Position numbers and translations under genes: made by a program. 64,000 nt of DNA, taken from Strongylocentrotus purpuratus. Lineage: Eukaryota; Echinodermata; Echinoidea; Camarodonta; Strongylocentrotidae. The notes under the pieces are model-generated. The model saw only the letters and a list, made by a program, of their open reading frames with translations, ran no database searches and was not told the origin of the DNA. Positions within the stretch are counted from its first letter, which is position 1, and every line of letters begins with the position of its first letter. Of this stretch, positions 57,097 through 64,000 are shown in pieces. The stretch covers positions 186,001 to 250,000 of the forward strand of contig NW_022145538.1 of NCBI RefSeq assembly GCF_000002235.5, given 5' to 3'.

Positions 57097-57926
57097 ACTG
57101 TCCCTGGAAGTCGACCGAAGACCTCGAATTTGTGTAACCGTTAGGTCACAACATTCTGGGTTTGCCCTTCATACTATATCTAATAAAGCCTTACGAAAGA
57201 CATGTTTTTTTTAATCGTTATGTCATGACATTCTGTTTGTAATTCGTATTGAAGTAGTATGACAAATAACGCATTCCGAGAAAAGCGACGAGGCACGAGA
57301 AAAACTGGGTCGTAAATCGATTCAAAGCATGTTTGTAGGCTATAATTTTGATTTAAATAGATATTCAGCCACAATTGCCGTCTCATACTAAATAATTAAT
57401 TTCAATTCGAAGGTAGAAGTGTCTTCTTTTCTGAAGGTGTTCTTTTTATAAAGTTCAGTCTTTTTTGTTTAAGTGTCTGTCTATAATTATGTTCGTTGAC
57501 TATATAATTTTGTATTGATCTGATTTCATAGTCAATAAATAGAAATGTTTATTCAATTGGATGCAATAATTGCTGATACTTGTTTTTATTATTGATTTTT
57601 TTTCTTCACTGATGTAATTCTTAATGTCTTCGTTCATATTAAAATCGTTTTGAAGTATATCGGGTTGTCTGGACCCTATATAGCAACCAGTCTGGCGGTT
57701 ACCATAGTAATATGATTGGCGCCTAATAATAGACAAATGAAAGTCATAAGAATAACATAATATAACTTTTGATGCACTGCCTCGGGGAGGGGGGGGGGGG
57801 GGTTGTCTGCATCATACTGAGAGAAAATCAGTGAAAATAAAATCGTAGCAGCGAAAAGATGATTCCAGAAGGACGAGGCGAGGCATTCATTTTTATTGTT
57901 GTTGTTGTTGTTGTTGTTGTGCAATA

Positions 57927-58048
57927 TATTTTTCAGCGGATGAGCAAATTGAATCCAACGACCGGGGTAGTAATAATTACAGAGCGCTTAGTAACGAGTA
58001 TAAAGCGCTGTATTAATATGACTATTATTATTATCATTATTATTCGTT
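57927..58048 (+). repeat. LINE/SINE 3' tail
   Basis: AATCCAACGACCGGGGTAGT, ACAGAGCGCTTAG, AAAGCGCTGTATTAATATGA, then (ATT)n. Confidence 0.65.
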
Positions 58049-58049
58049 A

Positions 58050-59700
58050 AATGCATAGCACAAACTTCTCTCAATGGCCATTAAAGAGATTTAGAGATTT
58101 AGAAGGTTTTTTTAGTGCACATGAAAAGATCCATAAAGACACTTAGTCCGTTATGGTTAATAGCATTTCGGGATTTAAACTTCTCACATGTCTTTTATTG
58201 AAAAACTCTTTTGAGTTTTTATTCTATTTAGACCCTCTTTAATATTACTGAAGTTTCCACTAGGTTCATATATTACACTAATTAAAAAGGAAGCTTTCAT
58301 ATATTACGATTGACAACACTTTAGATTGATTTTCCATCTTCAAACGCAGGATTATAGTCTCAACCTAGACGTATTTCTGTCTGATCGTTTTACATGGTAG
58401 AACTATAAGTGCTTCGGATTCTCGATTTCAATTACTCGCTTAATAACTCACGCTTCATGCGATGTTACTTCTTCTCAATTACTTTCCCATACCCATGTCT
58501 AACGCAAATGATGGTTTGAAGTTTTAAAGACAAATTTAATTATACGCTATCATCTATACTTATATTTTCTTTCATTTAGGCACGGGTGTTGCCTTTTAAT
58601 GAATCTTATACAAATATATAAGTACACAGTTGACTTTATTGATTCATCAATGTTGTTTATTCGATATATTGCGAGGAAATATTCAGTCAAAGAATTATAT
58701 ATTCTTGTAATTTATTTACCAGTAAATTGTCCATAACCTTGTAATTGTGTGCATGCGTTTGTACCAAAATCAATTAACAAAATGCGGTCAATAAGATTCG
58801 TCCTCTTGGATATTTTCACATGATTGGACTTTTGGTCTCGATCAAGAGAGTGTGCGAAGCATTTAATCACTGGTTAAAAAACCGATGGGTCTTAAAGGCA
58901 TCGTTTAACAATATTAAATCTGAGTTGTGTGGCCCTACGTGTTATCAGTGTCTGTGATATGGTGTAATATTGAAGCCCTAAAAGAAAAGAAAAAAGAAGA
59001 AAAAAAAATCTTTGAATAACCATACTCATTTTCCCCAATAGACTGTAGTGTTATAAAACCGGTTAGGAAAATGAATTTTAAATTCGATATCCAATCATAA
59101 ATATCTTGATAATCAGACAAGCGATCGGCTTGAAAAATTTATGGAGTTACTGACTGACCTAAAGGTTTATAATTATCATTGCTAAATAGAGGATTTTGTT
59201 TCAGAATCTGAGATAAAGTTACCAAATCCCTTTATAGCACTAACTATAAGCTAAGCTTATAGCGTGAATAGATTATGATTAAATACAAATAAATTGATGA
59301 CCTCTTCATTGCCTTCTGAATAGTGTCTTCAAGAAAATGATCTTGAAACATCCATTATAAAAGGCGTAGTTTCCCTCACCAATATGGCGAGTGTAAAGAA
59401 AGTAAATGGCAGAATGATCCTTGCTCCAAATATGAATGCCTTAATTATTATATCTTTTTTTATTAATCTGTTTTCTCAGCCTCATCCATCCCAACTACTT
59501 TGAAGTCAGACAGTCTAATCCTGCGTCGGACTGGGTCAATTCGTTTATCTTGACTATTAGTGTATTCTCAAATCACGTTCCTATAAATTGGGGATCCAAA
59601 TGTCAAAAGATTAGAATTAAATCAATACGTAAGGGAAAATTTACTGACCATATTGATCGGGAATCCTTGAAGGATCGATAATTCTAACAAATTTCTGTTT
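58050..59700. other. Non-coding stretch
   Basis: AT-rich sequence without supported genes or clear repeats. Confidence 0.5.
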
Positions 59701-59734
59701 TAGAATTGTATATGGCCTCCCGTCATAATATTTA

Positions 59735-59886
59735 TACAGTGGAGAATGTGCATACATTGTGTCGGGTTAAGCCTGAATCCGATGACCGGGGTAATAATAT
59801 ATATATCTGTAAAGCGCTTAGACACATCGTTGTATCGATGTATTGGGCGCTATATAAAAGCGGAATATTATTATTATTATTATTAT
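59735..59886 (+). repeat. LINE/SINE 3' tail
   Basis: AATCCGATGACCGGGGTAAT, TCTGTAAAGCGCTTAGACAC, TGGGCGCTATATAAAAGCGG, then (ATT)n. This is the best-preserved copy of the family. Confidence 0.75.
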
Positions 59887-60019
59887 CACTCTATTCTTCC
59901 CTAATAAAGCGTGAAACTTCATCAATTGCTGTCTTGTCTTCAAAACTAATTTGATGGCTAAATTTGCACATTAAACCAGAATCTTGATATTCATGTGTAT
60001 TGTATTGTATTCATTAAAC

Positions 60020-60215
60020 TTCATTGATGTACATCAATATTCTGTTTATAAACATGTAAATCAATATTCTGTTTATAAACATGTAAATCAATTTACAATG
60101 CAATGTAACAAATCAATATTCTGTCTGTAAACATATATATCATATAACTCAGTTTACAATGTAATGTAAAAAGTCACTATTCTGTTTGTAGACAGTATAT
60201 CATATAAATCAGGTC
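60020..60215. repeat. Diverged tandem repeat, AATCAATATTCTGTTTATAA
   Basis: Units of 26-27 bp at about 60033 and 60060 (TCAATATTCTGTTTATAAAC), followed by two longer diverged units of about 60 bp containing ATTCTGT(C/T)TGTA and TTTACAATG(T/C)AATGTAA. Confidence 0.75.
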
Positions 60216-60419
60216 CATGTGTACATGAACGAATGTTGTTATACTTTGATCATAGAAATACAATCATTATACAAGTTTATCAAACTGAGAAGCCGTTAAG
60301 ATTGGTAGAGAACAGCTTGAAACCGCTGATTAATTCGAGTTTAAATCTGCTCATGAAGTCAAAATCAGAATTGCCATTGTCACATCTGCCCTTCAAAACT
60401 GAAACCATTGTGGAATGAC

Positions 60420-60782
60420 AGGAGCGTCACAATGAAATCTAGATTGAGCTTGATGAGAGCACTGTTAACATCAGCCTATATGGCTGTGAAACACGGACAA
60501 TGAATGCAGAAATGGAAAAGCGAATCAATGCTTTTGAGAAGAATAATTGTATGAGAAGGCTTCTGCATATCCACTAGTCTTCACATACGTTCAACGAGAA
60601 ACTGAGAGAGATAATACAGAGTTATATAGGGAAACATGATCACCTCATCGTAATTGTGAAAAGAAGGATTGGGCACGTAACTTGATGGAAGAATAGCTTA
60701 TCAAATACCCTCTTGTTATAAGGAGGAACCGATGGGAGAATAAAGAGGGGCAAACCAACTAGGACATGGACTGATAACATCA
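60420..60782 (+). pseudogene. Relic of LINE ORF2 C-terminal region (RTE-like)
   Basis: Plus-strand translation gives YGCETRTMNAEMEKRINAFE followed by MRRLLHIH, then a stop, then KLREIIQSYIGKHDHLIV, a deleted KRR..GHV block and GKPTRTWTDNI. This is the conserved region after the RT domain of RTE-type and related LINEs. It carries at least three in-frame stops and a frameshift before YGC. A G-run repeat begins at 60781, directly after TDNI. Confidence 0.75.
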
Positions 60783-61057
60783 GGCGCGTACGCATGGGGG
60801 AGGTTTGAGGTCGAACCCCCACCCCCCCCCCCAATTTATTTTTTAATTTTTTAATTTAAAAAAAAAAAACGGAACGAAATAGCGATCGGCCAAATTTTCA
60901 AATTTCGGGACAATTTTTTTTTGTTTTAATGTGCTCTCACCCCCCCCCCCCTCCGCTTATTCAGCGGCTGGTAGAGTTGATGCGAAATTTTCCGTGCGAT
61001 TTTTACATTTTAACCCCCCCCCCCCCCCCCTTCGAAAAAATCCTGCGTACGCGCCTG
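60781..61057. mobile_element. G/C-run repeat with CAGGCGCGTACGCA ends
   Basis: Inverted termini CAGGCGCGTACGCA and TGCGTACGCGCCTG bracket three C-runs. It begins directly after the LINE relic. 8-bp flanks (GATAACAT, GAAGCACG) do not match, so the insertion boundaries are uncertain. A solo right end of the same type is at about 6558-6574. Confidence 0.65.
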
Positions 61058-61129
61058 GAAGCACGGGACGGGAATGTTATTTGAACAGCTAACGATTATC
61101 GAAGACCTTTGCTCAAGGTCTATTTTAGA

Positions 61130-61215
61130 GGTCTCGTAGTGGAGTGGTTTAAACACTTAACTTGAAGTTTAAAGGTCGTGGGTGGTTCAATCCCCGACAC
61201 GGCACTAATGTTTTT
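61130..61215 (+). repeat. tRNA-like SINE head (possible)
   Basis: CGTAGTGGAGTGGTTTAAAC and GGTGGTTCAATCCCCGACAC mimic A and B boxes, then GCACTAATGTTTTT. Weaker relatives are at 61925-62010 and 55690-55770. Judged repeat-derived rather than a real tRNA. Confidence 0.5.
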
Positions 61216-61500
61216 AAAAGCATCAGTTTATGTTTGCCACTCCATACCCAGGAGAGAAATGGGGACATGGTAGGATGACGAAAGCCTTTGTGTTAGTAAT
61301 TATTATAAGATGATGACGTGGATCCTAATCAAATGATCGGTTGAAAGCGTACACGTGACCAGGCATTTATTTTGCCTAACGCGTAATCGCGCGTAATTTG
61401 GGTAATGACCGGTCATTATCCAATGGTAATGACCGGTCATTATCGAAATCATGTTAGAAAACATCATTTTATGAAACAAATAAAACATAATCTTATAAAA

Positions 61501-61636
61501 CAAATAATACACATCATTTTGTTCGAGCATTAGTAAAATTACCCACACTTGGTACCTTCAAAACAGTGTTAGACTGTTCCAAAGGTACCTCGTGTGGGTA
61601 ATTCTTACTAATGCCCTCACTGATGTGTATTATTTG
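61501..61636. repeat. Inverted repeat, about 55-bp arms
   Basis: AATAATACACATCA..ATTACCCACACTTGGTACC at the left is mirrored by GGTACCTCGTGTGGGTAAT..TGATGTGTATTATTTG at the right, with a few mismatches and a short loop. Confidence 0.75.
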
Positions 61637-61654
61637 TATACTATATTCCCTCAC

Positions 61655-61790
61655 GGTGACCATATATACTCCTCAGGGAGTGGAGATGGTGCTCATTGTG
61701 CGTGAATGAATCCGATGACTGGGGTAATAGTATCTGTAAAGCGCTTAGAGACGGTATTTTGTATTATATATAATATTATATAGCCATAAT
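61655..61790 (+). repeat. LINE/SINE 3' tail
   Basis: ACTCCTCAGGGAGTGGAGAT, AATCCGATGACTGGGGTAAT and CTGTAAAGCGCTTAGAGACG; the ATT tail is replaced by a TATAATAT tract. Confidence 0.65.
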
Positions 61791-62356
61791 GCATGGCCGT
61801 ACAGAGGATTTTTTTATGTTTGGGACCGGGGTAAAATGCAATGAATTATTGATAATTTATTGCATTCATTTTTTTATTTGTGGGAATTGTCCCCTACCCT
61901 AGCCCCCGCTGCGTACAGTCATGGTTCAGTGGCAAAGCAATGGCCTCGTAACTGTGAGGCCCCATGATCAAAACCGTGTCGATGCGCTATATTAGTGCCC
62001 TTTTGTGGGGCATTAATCATCATTACTGTCATGTATGACTTAAGGGCGTAGGTCCCCTAGTTGAAAGGCATAGTAGCATACACATGCGTTAGCAGTCACG
62101 CAAAACAAACAATGGCAAATTATTGTTAAATAAAATCTGAAAATGTATACTGTTATCTAGATCTATTAGGAATAAATCATTGTCAAAATAATTCCATAAA
62201 TTGGGGTAAAACAAAAATATTCCAACTTTATGAGCAACAGTGTAGTGAAATGCCTTGCTTCCAATTTACGCCGGGATTCGACCTAACATCCTGTACCAAT
62301 CCGGCCAACTCAGGTAAATAAGTTTATTTTGTTAGGATCTATATTGCAAACAACAG

Positions 62357-62510
62357 GGACCCGTTTCACAAAGGATTTTTTTCAATGACAAATGGAGAAA
62401 AAAAAATCAGTTATAAATCTGCTTATAACTAATCAGAAGCAAGGATTTCAGTAGCTTATAACAAAAACTGTAATTTGTCACTGATGACAAGTTTTGTGAA
62501 ACGGGGCCCA
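62357..62510. mobile_element. MITE, second copy of the 29143 family
   Basis: ACCCGTTTCACAAAGG at the left and GTTTTGTGAAACGGG at the right. The internal AAGGATTTCAGTAGCTTATA block is identical to the 29.2 kb copy. Confidence 0.72.
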
Positions 62511-64000
62511 AAAGCGCGTATATAATGCTGATAATTGTGGTTGATTATAAGATTATTCTTGTGAAGAGTTAATAGGCTACAGCTTACCTTAGACTTTTAA
62601 TTGCATAATTTAGCGACACTGGACTCAATTAAAATTTGAACCTAATCGCCACTAATATTAGTGCATGCATGGACCAATAAAATACTCTTGAATCTCCAGA
62701 AAGGGATCGAATGCGGCGTATCAATCAGTTCAATTTACACTGTACTTATAGGATTTCATTGCCAACTAGAATTCATTATATCACAAAGCTAAGGATTACA
62801 AGTGTTACCGAGAAATCAGATGCCTTCTCTTGAGCCTGTCACCGAATGAGGCTTATTGAAAAGGCTTTTGATATATTCGTTTGTCATAAGAACCCGCTTA
62901 TGGGGCGTTTAGAGAAACTGAGGAGGAAATATAAAGGAAAGGGAATGAAAAGACGAGATGAAATGAAATGAAGTTTCATTATTACACGAGACTAATAAGT
63001 TTTTTTGTTTTCGGTGTTGTGTACACCAAAAATGAGGTGAAATGACAGGAGGAAAGGTAAGAGAAAGAAGGAGTGATTGAGATTGAGAAGGTTGTGAGCC
63101 GATCACACGATGAACAGAACACACGCTTCGAAACGTGTCGATCGAGACATGCAGGTATATTCCTTTTCACGAAAGAATACTGTAGTACAGCAAATATTTC
63201 AGAACTACTGAAGAATACCAACTTCTCATTTTTTTGCTTCAACTTCTGTGATTTGCTCATCACCTTTAAATAATACAATTGGATCGGTTTTCTTTCGACC
63301 TTACATAACGAGCCAGTGCCAGACCATTTATCGTTGCTTTTCTTGGCTGATTGTGCTAGCAGAATATGTAAAAGGAAAAAGAGAATCAAGGACAGAAATC
63401 CATTTGTAAATGATGCTTATTTCCTTTCTTAACACACCTAGTTAGAAGAACTGAAGAAATTTATGTTAATCTTTATCAGCTGTACCTCGCCAAATGGATA
63501 AAATAATGCACACTACTGCTGGCTGCAAAATATTCATAGATTCAAATCTTGATAGGTTAATTTAATCTGATGACTACTGCGTTGTCAAAGTCCCATAGGC
63601 TTGATACAGGGACTACCCAGTTCCCGTAGGAAACGGGTTAACTTAACTGCTGCTTTTGTGACATTTACTGTTGCAAGAACGTTTCTATGGTAACAGAAGT
63701 ACTACATATGGAAAAAGTAAAAAAGCTCCCTTGCAACTCCATCGATCGGATCTGGCAAGTTATGAAACGAATTGATTTCACGCTTCCTCGAGTATGAATC
63801 GTGTTATAAGGTTAAAAATCAAAGGCAGCATGTTTTCTGAAAAGGACGGCCTTTTCCCTTTATTATGATTTTTGAAAATATATTATTTACGTTTCTATTT
63901 GTAACCACCATATAAAGTACCTATCTACATAGCTAGAAGGGTAATACCGTTTTTCGATAAATTACAGAACTTTTATTTTATAACCTTTATGCTTTAAGTC
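62511..64000. other. Non-coding stretch to window end
   Basis: No supported gene. The overlapping frames at 62909-63389 are Ser/Phe-rich and have no recognisable domain. Confidence 0.5.

Noticed and set aside
61130..61215. Genuine tRNA gene
   Set aside because: B-box-like sequence is present, but paired stems and a usable anticodon arm are not; the shared tail with 18665-18740 points to a SINE.

Overview
The window looks like nuclear DNA from a marine invertebrate animal. Coding exons are short, bounded by GT..AG introns and widely spaced. The DNA is AT-rich and full of microsatellites, G/C homopolymers, hairpin MITEs and LINE fragments. Repeat style and an opsin with a long tail suggest an echinoderm, perhaps a sea urchin; this is inference, because no species-specific gene is present.

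Two protein-coding loci can be reconstructed exon by exon, plus the edge of a third, all on the minus strand. (1) Positions 1-65 hold the first coding exon of a sulfotransferase-like gene that runs off the left edge. (2) 12213-15174 holds a tandem paralogue with three recognisable exons whose reading phases join exactly; it ends at a stop codon, but its start codon is not visible. (3) 29580-50478 holds a complete six-exon opsin of 582 codons: a seven-helix receptor with the retinal-binding lysine, a DRY motif and a cytoplasmic tail of about 270 residues.

Mobile DNA fills most of the rest. A LINE with an intact 1259-codon ORF2 sits in opsin intron 2, bounded by a perfect 14-bp target-site duplication. 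Five hAT-like non-autonomous elements can be delimited by 8-bp duplications (8987-10561, 15226-15493, 15946-16792, 34458-34638, 42141-43762); most carry internal G or C homopolymers. A TIR element of about 2.1 kb (26397-28506) has an inverted partial copy at 3792-5446. Two broken LINE relics lie at 20990-22400 and 60420-60780.

Layout. 66-12212: intergenic or upstream intron DNA of the first sulfotransferase, rich in MITEs, G-runs and minisatellites. 12213-15174: second sulfotransferase. 15175-29579: repeats, a 21-bp palindromic minisatellite, LINE relic, hairpins and the inverted TIR element. 29580-50478: opsin and its invaded introns. 50479-64000: upstream of the opsin, with no coding exon that I can support, only simple repeats, duplicated blocks, LINE/SINE tails and MITEs. 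The sulfotransferases and the opsin have no evident functional link.
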